A stretch of DNA of 64,000 nucleotides from Canibacter oris (lineage in GTDB: Bacteria; Actinomycetota; Actinomycetes; Actinomycetales; Microbacteriaceae). Below are positions 53,876 through 63,009 of this stretch, one piece after another. The notes beneath the pieces are model-generated. The model was not told where the DNA came from and searched no databases. It saw nothing but the letters and a program-made list of their open reading frames with translations. Positions within the stretch are counted from its first letter, which is position 1; each line of letters begins with the position of its first letter. The stretch spans positions 1-64,000 of the forward strand of contig NZ_JACIFD010000002.1 of the NCBI RefSeq assembly GCF_014197205.1. Direction: 5' to 3'. The translations under genes and the position numbers were made by a program.

Positions 53876-56392
53876 ATGTTTGAGAGATTTACCGATCGCG
53901 CACGCCGAGTGATTGTTTTGGCGCAGGAAGAAGCGAAACTGCTCAATCACAACTATCTGGGTACAGAGCACATTCTGCTGGGTCTGATTCACGAGGGCGA
54001 GGGCTTTGCGGCCAAGGCGCTACAGGAATTGCGGATCACTCTCGACGCCGTGCGGCAGGAAGTGACCGATACGATCGGGGTCGGTTCAGACAACACTAGC
54101 GGGCACATTCCTTTTACGCCTCGCGCTAAAAAAGTTTTGGAACTCAGCCTGCGTGAGGGGCTGCAGCTTGGGCACGGCTACATTGGTACCGAGCACCTGC
54201 TCTTGGGGTTGCTGCGCGAGGGTGACGGCCTCGCGGTGAAGGTTTTGGCGCGGCTCGGTGCGGATGTGCAGACTGTACGTACAACCGTTTTGAATCTGCT
54301 GCAGGGTAGCCAGAACGGGAAAGATCCGGTTGCTGCCGGGGTGCAGGAGGGGCGCGCCTCGAAAGAAAAAGGTTCGCAGGTGCTGAATCAGTTCGGTCGC
54401 AACCTCACGGAGGCGGCGCGCGAGGGCAAACTTGACCCTGTTGTGGGGCGTGAAAAAGAGGTTGAGCGCGTGATGCAGATTCTGTCACGCCGCACCAAAA
54501 ACAACCCGGTGCTGATTGGTGAGCCGGGTGTCGGTAAGACCGCGGTTATCGAGGGACTGGCGCAGGCTATTGTGTCGGGGCAGGTGCCAGAGACGCTGAA
54601 AGACAAGCAGGTTTATGTGCTTGATTTGGGGTCCCTGGTGGCTGGTAGTCGCTATCGTGGTGACTTTGAAGAGCGCCTTAAAAAGGTGACAAAGGAGATT
54701 CGCACCCGCGGTGACATTATTATCTTTATCGATGAGATTCATACCCTGGTTGGTGCAGGTGCCGCGGAAGGCTCAGTTGATGCTGCAAACATTCTGAAAC
54801 CGCAGCTGGCTCGCGGTGAACTGCAGACCATCGGTGCCACTACGCTCGATGAGTACCGCAAGCACTTTGAGAAAGATGCTGCGCTGGAGCGCCGCTTCCA
54901 GTCGGTAATCGTGAATGAGCCGAGCGTGCCGCACACTATTAACATTCTGAAGGGACTGCGGGAACGCTACGAAGAGTTCCATGGTGTGAAGATCACCGAT
55001 GAGGCTATCGAAGCAGCGGTGAAGATGTCAGCGCGCTATATTCAGGATCGTTTCTTGCCAGACAAAGCGATTGACCTGATTGATGAGGCTGGGGCGCGGC
55101 TGCGGTTGTCTGTGCTGTCAAGCCCACCGGAGTTGGCAGAGCTTGATGAGCAGATTGCGCTGGCGCGAGCTGAGAAAGACAAAGCGATTGAGGAGCAACG
55201 CCTTGATGACGCTGCTGCGAAGCGTGAAGAAGAGCGCGCTCTCACCGCGAAACGGCTGGAGCGTGAAAAAGAGTGGCGCAAGGGTAACGTTGAGACCGGC
55301 GGGGTGGTCGATGAGGGGCTTATCGCGGAGGTGCTGGCTAACTCTACCGGGATTCCGGTATTTAAGCTGACCGAGGAGGAAACCGCACGCCTGCGTTTCA
55401 TGGAGGAGTCACTGCACCAGCGAGTGATTGGCCAGAAAGAGGCGATTGCTGCGCTCAGCCGCACGATTCGGCGCCAGCGTGCGGGGCTCAAAGACCCGAA
55501 GCGGCCGTCAGGTTCTTTCATTTTCGCGGGCCCAACCGGCGTCGGTAAAACTGAGCTGGCTAAGGCACTTGCGGAATTCCTGTTTGACGATGAAGACTCG
55601 CTGATCTCGCTTGACATGTCAGAATACGGTGAGAAGCACACCGTGTCGCGGTTGTTTGGTGCGCCTCCGGGATTTGTGGGCTTTGAAGAGGGCGGTCAGT
55701 TGACTGAACGGGTGCGCCGTAAGCCGTTTAGCGTGATTCTGTTTGACGAGATTGAAAAAGCACACCCCGATATTTTCAACTCTCTGCTGCAGATTCTTGA
55801 AGAAGGCCGGCTGACCGATGGGCAGGGTCGTGTGGTCGATTTTAAGAACACCGTTATCATCATGACCACGAACCTCGGATCTAAGGGCATTGCCGGCGGT
55901 CCCGTGGGCTTCCAGATGGGAGCTGAAACCGCAGCCGGATATGAGGCAATGCGCGGTAAAGTGAATGAGGAGCTGAAGAATCACTTCAAGCCGGAGTTTT
56001 TGAACCGCGTTGATGACACCATCGTGTTCCCACAGCTGTCGAAAGATGAGCTGCTGCAGATTGTGACGCTGTTTGTGAAGAAACTTGCCGACCGTCTGTA
56101 TGAACAGGAAATGTACCTCACCATCACCGACGCGGCGAAAGAGCGTCTTGCCGATGTAGGTTATAACCCTGCTCTCGGGGCGCGGCCATTGCGCCGTGCG
56201 GTGCAGCGCCTGCTGGAGGATCCACTCTCAGAGATGATGCTGAACGGCGAGTTCGTTGCTGGCAACACCGTCGCGATTGACTTTGTGGACGGGGAGTTCA
56301 CCTTCGCCACCAGCGGGGAAGCTAAAAACTTTGCCCGCACCGCGGCAACCAGTGCCGCAGCCGTGGCACAGGGCGCAAGCACTCAAGACTAG
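53876..56392 (+). CDS. clpC: ATP-dependent Clp protease ATPase subunit ClpC
   Basis: 838-residue AAA+ unfoldase that feeds proteins to ClpP. N-terminal double Clp-N repeat (about 3-145; [21 protein letters not shown] and [21 protein letters not shown]), first AAA domain with Walker A GEPGVGKT (216-223), a UVR-type coiled coil (about 415-465) and second AAA domain with GPTGVGKT (552-559). GAGGAGGA precedes the ATG. The C-terminal tail of about 25 residues after the AAA+ D2 domain is Ala-rich. Essential in mycobacteria. A terminator-like stem follows. Confidence 0.97.
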   Translation: MFERFTDRARRVIVLAQEEAKLLNHNYLGTEHILLGLIHEGEGFAAKALQELRITLDAVRQEVTDTIGVGSDNTSGHIPFTPRAKKVLELSLREGLQLGHGYIGTEHLLLGLLREGDGLAVKVLARLGADVQTVRTTVLNLLQGSQNGKDPVAAGVQEGRASKEKGSQVLNQFGRNLTEAAREGKLDPVVGREKEVERVMQILSRRTKNNPVLIGEPGVGKTAVIEGLAQAIVSGQVPETLKDKQVYVLDLGSLVAGSRYRGDFEERLKKVTKEIRTRGDIIIFIDEIHTLVGAGAAEGSVDAANILKPQLARGELQTIGATTLDEYRKHFEKDAALERRFQSVIVNEPSVPHTINILKGLRERYEEFHGVKITDEAIEAAVKMSARYIQDRFLPDKAIDLIDEAGARLRLSVLSSPPELAELDEQIALARAEKDKAIEEQRLDDAAAKREEERALTAKRLEREKEWRKGNVETGGVVDEGLIAEVLANSTGIPVFKLTEEETARLRFMEESLHQRVIGQKEAIAALSRTIRRQRAGLKDPKRPSGSFIFAGPTGVGKTELAKALAEFLFDDEDSLISLDMSEYGEKHTVSRLFGAPPGFVGFEEGGQLTERVRRKPFSVILFDEIEKAHPDIFNSLLQILEEGRLTDGQGRVVDFKNTVIIMTTNLGSKGIAGGPVGFQMGAETAAGYEAMRGKVNEELKNHFKPEFLNRVDDTIVFPQLSKDELLQIVTLFVKKLADRLYEQEMYLTITDAAKERLADVGYNPALGARPLRRAVQRLLEDPLSEMMLNGEFVAGNTVAIDFVDGEFTFATSGEAKNFARTAATSAAAVAQGASTQD

Positions 56393-56410
56393 CTGGCATA
56401 GCCGGGTGAT

Positions 56411-56448
56411 GCGAGCGGGCAGGGGTTTAACCTTTGCCCGCTCGCTTT
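56411..56448 (+). terminator. Terminator-like stem after clpC
   Basis: Perfect 11-bp stem (56411-56421 with 56435-56445) followed by TTT, 19 bases after the clpC stop. Confidence 0.7.
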
Positions 56449-56469
56449 GGGTGCGGGCCGGCTATCGCC

Positions 56470-56475
56470 TACAAT
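56470..56475 (+). promoter_or_regulatory. -10 box of class II aldolase gene (leaderless)
   Basis: TACAAT, six bases before the GTG at 56482. No ribosome binding site, which supports the GTG as the start. Confidence 0.55.
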
Positions 56476-56481
56476 TAAGCC

Positions 56482-57081
56482 GTGGATGAAATTATTGAGC
56501 AGCTCAGCGCGGTGGGAGCTGATGCCGTGCGCAGTTCTCTGGTGTTAGCAAGCGGCGGGAACCTGTCTGCTAGACTGAGCGCGGAAACCTTCGTGATTAC
56601 CGCTGCGGGCACCTGGCTTGACCGGCTGCAACCGCAAGATTTTACGGTTATGAATCTCACCGGTGCCGTGTTGCAGGGGCCACGCCCGTCAAGTGAGTGG
56701 AAGCTGCATCAGCGCGCATACCTCAGCCGTCCTGACGCGAACTGCGTGATTCACATGCATCCGCAGCACGCCACCCTGCTGGCGACGTTGGGGCAGGAGA
56801 TTCGCTTGTTCACACTAGATCACGCTGCCTATGTTGAAAGCATCGGAATTACCGAGTTTTATCCAAACGGTTCTGATGAGCTGGCCGACACTGCGGCGCA
56901 CGAGCTCGCTTCTCACAACTGTGTGGTGATGAAGCATCACGGGTGCAGCGTGGTCGCCGACACCATCGAAATGGCATATCGCCGGGTGCTGAACCTCGAA
57001 TCTGCGGCGCAGTACAGCTTTAAGGCGTTGCAACTGGGAGATCAGCACACTCGGTTCACCGCTGCGAGCTGGCACGCCTAG
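56482..57081 (+). CDS. Class II aldolase/adducin domain protein
   Basis: 199-residue zinc-dependent enzyme of the class II aldolase/adducin family (fuculose- and ribulose-phosphate aldolases, epimerases, methylthioribulose-phosphate dehydratase). Zinc ligands are the HMHPQH cluster (about 92-97) and the His in MKHHGCS (about 153). LASGGNLSAR near the N-terminus binds the substrate phosphate. Which sugar is used cannot be told; no sugar kinase or methionine-salvage gene is adjacent. The GTG start fits the -10 box. Confidence 0.85.
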   Translation: MDEIIEQLSAVGADAVRSSLVLASGGNLSARLSAETFVITAAGTWLDRLQPQDFTVMNLTGAVLQGPRPSSEWKLHQRAYLSRPDANCVIHMHPQHATLLATLGQEIRLFTLDHAAYVESIGITEFYPNGSDELADTAAHELASHNCVVMKHHGCSVVADTIEMAYRRVLNLESAAQYSFKALQLGDQHTRFTAASWHA

Positions 57082-57192
57082 AGAAATCGGCGGGCGAGTA
57101 GCCTGGTCATCCGGGTCGCTAGCCATCGGCGCCTGGGCTATGTCGCCAGCCTGGGCTAAGCGGCTCGCGCAGCTCGCGCGCACCCGGGTTGC

Positions 57193-57774
57193 TTAAACAG
57201 CGAAGCGCACAGTGCGCCTCGGGGTAACAGCCCCGGTGACGGCAATGTCGTGCTCGTCGCACGGCAGATTATCAAAAACCTCGTTATCGTAAACCACCGC
57301 GTAAACCGGCGGCAGCTGTTCCATTGAACCCAGGGTGCGGTCATAGAAACCGCCGCCCCAGCCGAGTCGGGTGCCGTCTGCGGCAACGGCACACGCCGGC
57401 ACCAACATGAGATCAAACTCGGCTGACTCTAGCGGGCCAAAAACCTCTCCCACAGGCTCCGGGATGCCATACTTGCCCGGCACCACCTCGGTGCCGTGCG
57501 GCTCGATCCAATCAAGCAATAAATCATCACGGCAGCTCGGAAACAAAACCCGCACCCCATGAGCCGCGGCCCATGCATTAAAACCAGTGGTCGGTGGTTC
57601 GTGCCGTACCGGCAAGTAACAAGAAACAGTTTTGGCGCCCAGAGTCGTGACCAGCTCAGCAAGCTGTGCGGTGAGCTCGCGCTCAGCAGTGGCAAGCTGC
57701 GCGGGTGTCAGCTCACCGCGGCTCAGCCGCACAGCGTCGCGAATCTGGTTTTTTTGCTGCTGTACAGTGTGCAT
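57193..57774 (-). CDS. fthC: 5-formyltetrahydrofolate cyclo-ligase
   Basis: Converts 5-formyl-THF to 5,10-methenyl-THF with ATP. 193 residues. Substrate-binding Y-L-P-V-R-H-E-P (about residue 55), and the ATP-binding GxGGGFYDR motif appears as LGWGGGFYDRTLG near residue 140. A glycine-rich, intact end motif is followed by a short tail. It is divergent from galU, an arrangement conserved in actinobacteria. A GAAAAT box six bases before the ATG also overlaps a GGAG, so either type of initiation is possible. Confidence 0.92.
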   Translation of the reverse strand: MHTVQQQKNQIRDAVRLSRGELTPAQLATAERELTAQLAELVTTLGAKTVSCYLPVRHEPPTTGFNAWAAAHGVRVLFPSCRDDLLLDWIEPHGTEVVPGKYGIPEPVGEVFGPLESAEFDLMLVPACAVAADGTRLGWGGGFYDRTLGSMEQLPPVYAVVYDNEVFDNLPCDEHDIAVTGAVTPRRTVRFAV

Positions 57775-57780
57775 AACTCC

Positions 57781-57786
57781 ATTTTC
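57781..57786 (-). promoter_or_regulatory. -10 box of fthC
   Basis: GAAAAT on the minus strand, six bases before the ATG at 57774. A GGAG sits only two bases before the ATG, too close for a normal ribosome binding site. Confidence 0.4.
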
Positions 57787-57829
57787 TCAAATTCACCCTG
57801 CGGTTAGCTGCTTTTTAGGTAAATATCGG

Positions 57830-57835
57830 TAAGGT
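57830..57835 (+). promoter_or_regulatory. -10 box of galU (leaderless)
   Basis: TAAGGT, seven bases before the ATG at 57843. It decides against the in-frame GTG at 57837, which would lie upstream of the expected start of transcription. Confidence 0.5.
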
Positions 57836-57842
57836 AGTGCCT

Positions 57843-58748
57843 ATGACAAATAAAACTGTGACTAAAGCTGTGATTCCGGCCGCAGGCCTCGGAACACGCT
57901 TCTTGCCGGCAACCAAGGCAATGCCTAAAGAGATGTTGCCAATCGTTGACAAGCCAGCGATTCAGTATGTTGTTGAAGAAGCGGCAGCAAGCGGTCTAGA
58001 AGACGTCTTAATTATTACTGGCCGCAACAAAGGTAACATCACCAACCATTTCGACAGCGTGCCAGAGTTGGAAGACACCCTGGAGCGTAAGGGTGATGAG
58101 AAAAAGCTTGGACTGGTGCAGGATGCCAGCGAGATTGCTGATGTGCATATGCTTCGCCAAGGCCAGCCACTCGGCCTTGGCCACGCGGTAGGGCGTGCGC
58201 AGCAGCATGTTGGGGATAACAGCTTCGCTGTGTTGCTCGGTGATGACCTCATTGACGAGCGTGATCCACTGCTGCCAACCATGATTGCCGAGCACGATGC
58301 GCGTCAGGCGACAATTATTGCGCTGATGGAGGTGCCGCCGTCGCAGGTGCACCTGTACGGTTGCGCGGCGGTGGAAGAGACTGACACGGCTGATGTGGTG
58401 CGGATCACCAGCCTGGTTGAGAAACCAAGCCCGGAGGAGGCGCCGTCAAATCTGGCGGTTATCGGCCGCTATGTGTTACGCCCGGAGATTTTCGCTTTGC
58501 TGGCAACCCAGGAGCCTGGCCGCGGTGGCGAAATTCAGCTCACCGACGCGCTTAATAAACTCGCGCAGGGCGGTGCGGGGGAGCACGCGGGGCCGGTTTA
58601 CGGTGTGATTTTCCGTGGGCGCCGCTACGACACGGGCGATAAGGCAGACTGGATTAAAGCGAACGTCCGCCTCGGCGTGGATAACGCTCAGCTGGGTGCC
58701 GAACTGAAAGCCTGGATCAAAGAGTTCGCGGCGCAGTTAGACGACTAA
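57843..58748 (+). CDS. galU: UTP-glucose-1-phosphate uridylyltransferase
   Basis: Makes UDP-glucose for glycolipids and polysaccharides. 301 residues. Nucleotide-binding PAAGLGTRFLPATKAMPKEMLP (about 12-33), QPLGLGHAVGRAQ, and LLGDDLIDERDPLL are conserved. Divergent from fthC and followed by the GlpR/SepX-like gene, as in corynebacteria and mycobacteria but without moeA and rimJ. Confidence 0.96.
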   Translation: MTNKTVTKAVIPAAGLGTRFLPATKAMPKEMLPIVDKPAIQYVVEEAAASGLEDVLIITGRNKGNITNHFDSVPELEDTLERKGDEKKLGLVQDASEIADVHMLRQGQPLGLGHAVGRAQQHVGDNSFAVLLGDDLIDERDPLLPTMIAEHDARQATIIALMEVPPSQVHLYGCAAVEETDTADVVRITSLVEKPSPEEAPSNLAVIGRYVLRPEIFALLATQEPGRGGEIQLTDALNKLAQGGAGEHAGPVYGVIFRGRRYDTGDKADWIKANVRLGVDNAQLGAELKAWIKEFAAQLDD

Positions 58749-58789
58749 TAATACTGAATTCGCTGCCGCATTGCGGCGGTGGATCGGTG

Positions 58790-58830
58790 CAGCGGGCGGT
58801 TACTTCGCAGGGCGGGGTGACCGCCCGCTG
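58790..58830 (+). terminator. Terminator-like stem after galU
   Basis: Perfect 11-bp GC-rich stem (58790-58800 with 58820-58830), 41 bases after galU, no T-run. The 251-base gap also holds a small perfect hairpin GTTAGC/GCTAAC (58958-58972) just before the next promoter; no gene is evident. Confidence 0.6.
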
Positions 58831-58987
58831 GTGTTCCTACCGGTTTGCTGTGCTGCTCCGGCGGTGTAGCGCTGATGGCGCTCTCGCTAGACGGTGGTAT
58901 CGCGGGTGCTTTAACGATTATTATTTGCGCTTAGAAAAAAGAATGTGGCTCTCGCGTGTTAGCACCGCTAACTCAGCAAGCGCGTTC

Positions 58988-58993
58988 TAAGGT
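58988..58993 (+). promoter_or_regulatory. -10 box of GlpR/SepX-like gene (leaderless)
   Basis: TAAGGT, six bases before the ATG at 59000, without a ribosome binding site. The same hexamer serves galU. Confidence 0.5.
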
Positions 58994-58999
58994 TAAAGC

Positions 59000-60184
59000 A
59001 TGGGTGTTTCTGGCGGCGGAATTTTAGTACTGATTGCAGTGCTGTTATGGGCGGCGGTGCTAGTGCCGCGTCTAATCCGCGGTCATCAGCACCGTGCACG
59101 CTTGCGGCAGTCCCGCAAGCTGCAGCGCACGATGCAGCGTCTTGCGCACGTGGCGCAAGAAACCGCAGCTGATCGTTTGATTTACAGCGCCAGGGAAGCT
59201 CTGAATCGCGAAAAACTGCAGGAGCTAAAGCTACAGCGGGAAGCAGCGCAGCGTGAAGCGCAGCTGGCGCACGCCCGGGCTGAGCGAGAGCTTGCCAAAC
59301 TCGCAGCGAAGCAGGCTGCGAAGCTCGCGCGGGCGCAAATGCGCGCTGCGAAACTTGTGAGCCCGGCGATGCAAAGGCTGCGCAGGGTGTTAGCTGTGAT
59401 TACCGTGCTAGCGGTGGTTGCGGTTACCGTGAGTGGTGGCTATGCAATTGCGACCGGACAGACCACACTGTTTTTTGCTGCTCTTACGACCATGTTTAGC
59501 GCCGCTGCCGGGTTGTTGCTGTGCGCTCCGGGGCGTAACCAGCATGCGCGAGAACTGCTGCAACAACAGCGAGTAGCAGTGCAGCGCAAAGCGCAGCAGC
59601 GCCGCCAAAAGCAACCCGTTTCCGCGGCTGTATCACAGCAGACACAGGAACAGCCAAAGCAAGCTGCGGTGGTGGATCACGCCGCCCAAGTAGCGGCGCA
59701 GCGCCGCGCTAATGCCGAGCGGCAGGCCCGCCGAAAGTTGCTGGCGCAGGTGCGACAGAGCACCGCAGCGCAGCAGCAGGCCGTGGCTACTGGGGAGGGT
59801 CTCACCTTAGAGAATCAAACCCAATCAATTTTGTTGCGTCGTGCTGCCGTGAAGCAGCCAGACTCTGTGCCGCAGTCTGCGCCGCAGCCAGTGGCGGTAG
59901 AGCAGCAAGTGCCGCGGACTGTGCCGCAGCCTACGCCACAGTTAGCGTTACAGCCAGTGCGGCAGCCGGTCGCCGTGCCGCGGCCAGAAAGCAACAGCCA
60001 GCGCGGTGCGGAATGGACCGCAGCTTCTCCGCAGCGCGCCGAGAAAGCCGTATTGACTCCGGAGCAGCTAGAACGGCAGCAGCTGGTGACAAGATTGCGG
60101 CGTATGGGAGATCTGCAAGACCTGCAGGTTACCGCCGTAGACCTCGACGCAGCTCTACGTAACCGCCGCAGCGCTAACTCCTAG
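59000..60184 (+). CDS. GlpR/SepX-like membrane protein (candidate divisome component)
   Basis: 394 residues. An N-terminal membrane helix (about 6-26) ends in LVPRLIRG, then a basic, Ala/Arg/Gln-rich coiled coil (about 30-120), two further helices (about 128-170), and a long Gln/Pro/Val-rich tail (about 200-360). This layout and the position after galU match Rv0996 and its relatives, called GlpR in Corynebacterium and SepX in Streptomyces, which act in cell division. Sequence identity is weak because of low complexity, so the assignment rests mostly on layout and neighbours. Its last four bases overlap the convergent glpQ-like gene. Confidence 0.6.
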   Translation: MGVSGGGILVLIAVLLWAAVLVPRLIRGHQHRARLRQSRKLQRTMQRLAHVAQETAADRLIYSAREALNREKLQELKLQREAAQREAQLAHARAERELAKLAAKQAAKLARAQMRAAKLVSPAMQRLRRVLAVITVLAVVAVTVSGGYAIATGQTTLFFAALTTMFSAAAGLLLCAPGRNQHARELLQQQRVAVQRKAQQRRQKQPVSAAVSQQTQEQPKQAAVVDHAAQVAAQRRANAERQARRKLLAQVRQSTAAQQQAVATGEGLTLENQTQSILLRRAAVKQPDSVPQSAPQPVAVEQQVPRTVPQPTPQLALQPVRQPVAVPRPESNSQRGAEWTAASPQRAEKAVLTPEQLERQQLVTRLRRMGDLQDLQVTAVDLDAALRNRRSANS

Positions 60185-61215
60185 ATAGCCTCTGACAGCA
60201 TTTCGCGAAACAGTGCGGGGTGATCCACAAACACCGCATCAACTCCGGTAGCTAGCACATCGCGCCATTCCTGCTGCCAGTTGCCGAAGGCTGCGGCGGG
60301 CTCGGAGCTGCGATTCAGAGGCTCCAGAAATTCGTTTTCGGGGCGCAGTGTCCAGGTGTAGAGCTGCAGGCCGTGCGTCTTGGCAAGGTTGGCAAGCGCA
60401 GCTTGGTGCGGCGCTGCTTTGGCCGGTGACACAGCTCCGGCGGTGGTAGCAGACTGTTGCGACTGCAGCAGGGTTTGCTTATCGACGCTGATGCCCGCAA
60501 CATTGTGCCGCAGATAAGCGAGCCCCGCGTCAGACCGGTACCAGGTGTAGCTGTGGCTCGCATCGTCTGCAGGGTGCCCCTCGTGCTCAAGCAAGAAAAT
60601 CAGCTGATACGGCGCGCCCATGCGTTTTAGCGCCTGCAACGCGGTGAGTTCAAAGCACTCAATAATCACGCGCTCCGGTGTTAAGTGCCAGCCGCCCTCG
60701 AGCAGCTCGTCACAGAGCAAGCGTGGCAAATCATAGCCCTGACTTGCGAGGTAGGAGACGTGCTTTAGCTCAATTACCAGATTGAACTCGGTGCCGTGTT
60801 TTGCGCTCTCGGCCGCGGTCAGCTGTAATAAATCGCTTAGCCTTAACAGCGGTTCGATGCCGTCGTAAGCAGTGTTTGCGGTGCGGATGTGCGGTAGTCG
60901 CTCGATACAGCGCAGCTGGCTCAGTTGCTCCCAGGTCAGATCCTCCGCAAACCACCCGGTGAGAGTTTCGCCGTCGATGGTTTTGGTGGTGCGGTAGCTG
61001 GCAAATTCGGGTCGCTGGGCGATATCGGTTGTGGATCCAATCTCGCACTCGTGACGCACCACGAGCACGCCGTCACGGCTGACAACAATGTCGGGCTCCA
61101 CCGCGTCTACACCCTGTGCAAAAGCCAGACGGTAGGCACCAGTGGAGTGTTCCGGGCGCCAGCCGCAGGCGCCGCGGTGTCCAATTAGCATCGGAGAGGG
61201 AGAAGTATTAACCAC
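60181..61215 (-). CDS. Glycerophosphodiester phosphodiesterase family protein
   Basis: 344-residue GDPD enzyme that hydrolyses glycerophosphodiesters to glycerol-3-phosphate and an alcohol. The catalytic signature is IGHRGACGWRPEHSTGAYRLA (His-Arg and Pro-Glu-His instead of Pro-Glu-Asn, about residues 12-32), EPDIVVSRDGVLVVRHE supplies metal ligands, and VIELKHV the Glu-x-Lys. No signal peptide is seen, so it is probably cytosolic. The GTG start at 61215 is supported by TAAACT six bases upstream. Convergent with the gene before it, four bases overlapping. Confidence 0.9.
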   Translation of the reverse strand: MVNTSPSPMLIGHRGACGWRPEHSTGAYRLAFAQGVDAVEPDIVVSRDGVLVVRHECEIGSTTDIAQRPEFASYRTTKTIDGETLTGWFAEDLTWEQLSQLRCIERLPHIRTANTAYDGIEPLLRLSDLLQLTAAESAKHGTEFNLVIELKHVSYLASQGYDLPRLLCDELLEGGWHLTPERVIIECFELTALQALKRMGAPYQLIFLLEHEGHPADDASHSYTWYRSDAGLAYLRHNVAGISVDKQTLLQSQQSATTAGAVSPAKAAPHQAALANLAKTHGLQLYTWTLRPENEFLEPLNRSSEPAAAFGNWQQEWRDVLATGVDAVFVDHPALFREMLSEAI

Positions 61216-61221
61216 ATATGC

Positions 61222-61227
61222 AGTTTA
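61222..61227 (-). promoter_or_regulatory. -10 box of glycerophosphodiesterase gene (leaderless)
   Basis: TAAACT on the minus strand, six bases before the GTG at 61215. Confidence 0.5.
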
Positions 61228-61308
61228 CTGTGCTGCGGCGAAGCCTGAAGATGTGGGAGAATAGAAGGAAGTGTCTGAACAGACCAAAAACATAACAGGG
61301 GTTGAACG

Positions 61309-63009
61309 GTGAAAGAGCGTAATTTTAGTGACCGTGGCGGGCGCGACAAGAAACAGTACGGGGCTGCACGTGGCGCGGAGCAAGGGCAGCGGCGCTCGGA
61401 TAAGCAGTGGCAACCTCGGCGGGAGCGTGGCGGCGGTGAGCAGCGACGGGAGTTTGGGCGTGCACAGCAGGACGGGTTCCGCAGTGGTCGTGACGGGTTC
61501 CGCGGTGCGCGTGGTGAGCGGAGCGAGGGGTCCCGTGGCACGCGCGGTGACAGCTTCCGTGGTGGTCGTGGCGGCGGCGCAGAGCGGTATGTAAAGCGTG
61601 ACCGTGCAGCTGGTGCGCCACGCCGCGGGGAAGATTTTAAGCGCGACTCAGGTCCGCGTCGTGATGGTGACAAGTGGCGGCGTGATAACCGTGAGGGTGG
61701 GCAGCGCCGCGACTGGCGCGAGCAGCGCGGTGCCGCGGAAAATCGCGGTGGCCGCAGGGAACAGTGGCAGCAGAGTGATCGCGCTCGCCACGATCGCGCC
61801 GGCGGTGATTGGCGCGAGAATCGGGGGCGTGACGCGCAGTTGAATGATGACCGGCGGGATTTTCGCCGTGATGGCAAGCGGGATTTCCGGCGTGATGAGC
61901 GGCGCGATGACAACCGGAATTTCCGGCGCGGTAGCGGTGACTTCAAGCGCGATGATAACCGCGAGTTCAAACGTGACGGCAACCGTGATTTCAAGCGCGA
62001 CGGCAGCCGGGATTCGCAGCGCGAGTTTAACCGTGGTGATCGTTTTGAGCGGCGTGGTGGACGCGCGCAAGACCGTGACTTTGGCCGTGGCGGTACTCGC
62101 GGCGCGGGCCGCTCTGATCGTGGCGGTCGCGAACGCACCTTTTCCGAGGCGGAGCGTATTGCGCACGAGTTGCGTCCGGTGCGTGCCGCGCACATTGACC
62201 CGGAGATTCCTGACGAGGTGCTGGCGAACCAGCTCCAGCCGAGCGCCCGCAACGAGCTGAAGACCCTTGAAAAAGACAACGCTGACCGTGTTGCACGACA
62301 CCTAGTGATGGTGCGTGAGCTGATCCACATTGATCCTGAATTAGCGCATCAGCACGCAATTAGTGCCTCGCGCCGCGCTGGGCGGATTCCGGTGGCGCGT
62401 GAAACCCTCGCCATCACTGCTTACGCACTTGGCGACTTCGCGATGGCGCTGCGAGAATACCGCACCTGGCGGCGGCTGACTGGGCGCGACGACCACATTG
62501 CTTTCATGGTTGACTGCGAGCGTGGGCTGGGACGCCCTGAAAAGGGTCTGGAGCTTGCTGCTCAGGTTGATCCGGCAGACATTCCGCACGAGGCGCGGGT
62601 GCACTTAGCGATTGCGGTTTCTGGTGCGCGCCTTGATATGGGACAGCCGGTGCAGGCGCGGGCAGAGCTCGAAATTCCGCAGCTTGATCCGCGCAAGGCG
62701 TACCCCTTCAGTCCGGAGCTGTTTCGTGCTTATGCCGCTGTGCTCGAAGAACTCGGTGATGCGGCGGCCACAGAGTGGGAGAATTTGGCGGATCGCGCAG
62801 AAGCAGCCCTGCTAGACAGTGTTGGCGGCGACGAACTGCTGGTCACTGACGCGATGGCGAGCGATGCTGAGTTGGCAGAGCGAGGCATCGCTCTGGAAAA
62901 CATGGCGCCGCAGACGGTAACCACCGCAGGGGATGATACTGATAGCGCTGCAGTAGATACCACAGCCGCAGCCGAGAGCGCACCAGGCACTGACGGTGAG
63001 GATGCGTAA
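61309..63009 (+). CDS. Arg/Asp/Gly-rich repeat protein with helical (TPR-like) C-terminal domain
   Basis: 566 residues in two parts. Residues 1-280 are highly charged and disordered, built from Arg, Asp and Gly; between about 183 and 244 an eight-residue unit, DFKRDGNR and variants, repeats about seven times. Residues 285-520 form paired helices like tetratricopeptide repeats (ARHLVMVRELIHIDPELAHQHAI, ALREYRTWRRLTGRDDHIAFM). RG/RD-rich tails commonly bind RNA, so an RNA-related role is possible. Rv1691, also a helical-repeat protein, lies before a HAD phosphatase (Rv1692) and tlyA in Mycobacterium, like here. GTG start with AGGGG upstream; overlaps the next gene by one base. Confidence 0.75.
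   Translation: MKERNFSDRGGRDKKQYGAARGAEQGQRRSDKQWQPRRERGGGEQRREFGRAQQDGFRSGRDGFRGARGERSEGSRGTRGDSFRGGRGGGAERYVKRDRAAGAPRRGEDFKRDSGPRRDGDKWRRDNREGGQRRDWREQRGAAENRGGRREQWQQSDRARHDRAGGDWRENRGRDAQLNDDRRDFRRDGKRDFRRDERRDDNRNFRRGSGDFKRDDNREFKRDGNRDFKRDGSRDSQREFNRGDRFERRGGRAQDRDFGRGGTRGAGRSDRGGRERTFSEAERIAHELRPVRAAHIDPEIPDEVLANQLQPSARNELKTLEKDNADRVARHLVMVRELIHIDPELAHQHAISASRRAGRIPVARETLAITAYALGDFAMALREYRTWRRLTGRDDHIAFMVDCERGLGRPEKGLELAAQVDPADIPHEARVHLAIAVSGARLDMGQPVQARAELEIPQLDPRKAYPFSPELFRAYAAVLEELGDAAATEWENLADRAEAALLDSVGGDELLVTDAMASDAELAERGIALENMAPQTVTTAGDDTDSAAVDTTAAAESAPGTDGEDA
61855..62040 (+). repeat. Degenerate 24-base tandem repeats coding DFKRDGNR
   Basis: About seven imperfect units of 24 bases (some with insertions of 9-12 bases) in the disordered region. 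The codon choices differ between units (GATTTC, GACTTC, GAGTTC), so the peptide pattern is kept more than the DNA. Confidence 0.75.

Noticed and set aside
58787-58990. 67-residue frame between galU and the GlpR/SepX-like gene
   Set aside because: It runs through a terminator-like stem and has no ribosome binding site or promoter; composition is random.
61855-62040. Regular repeats suggesting a CRISPR array
   Set aside because: Units are degenerate, have no spacers and are in frame with a coding sequence.
61185-62330. 381-residue open frame on the minus strand opposite the RD-repeat gene
   Set aside because: It arises from the Arg/Asp/Gly codon pattern on the other strand; its protein is Ser/Arg/Pro repeats with no domain and no start signal.
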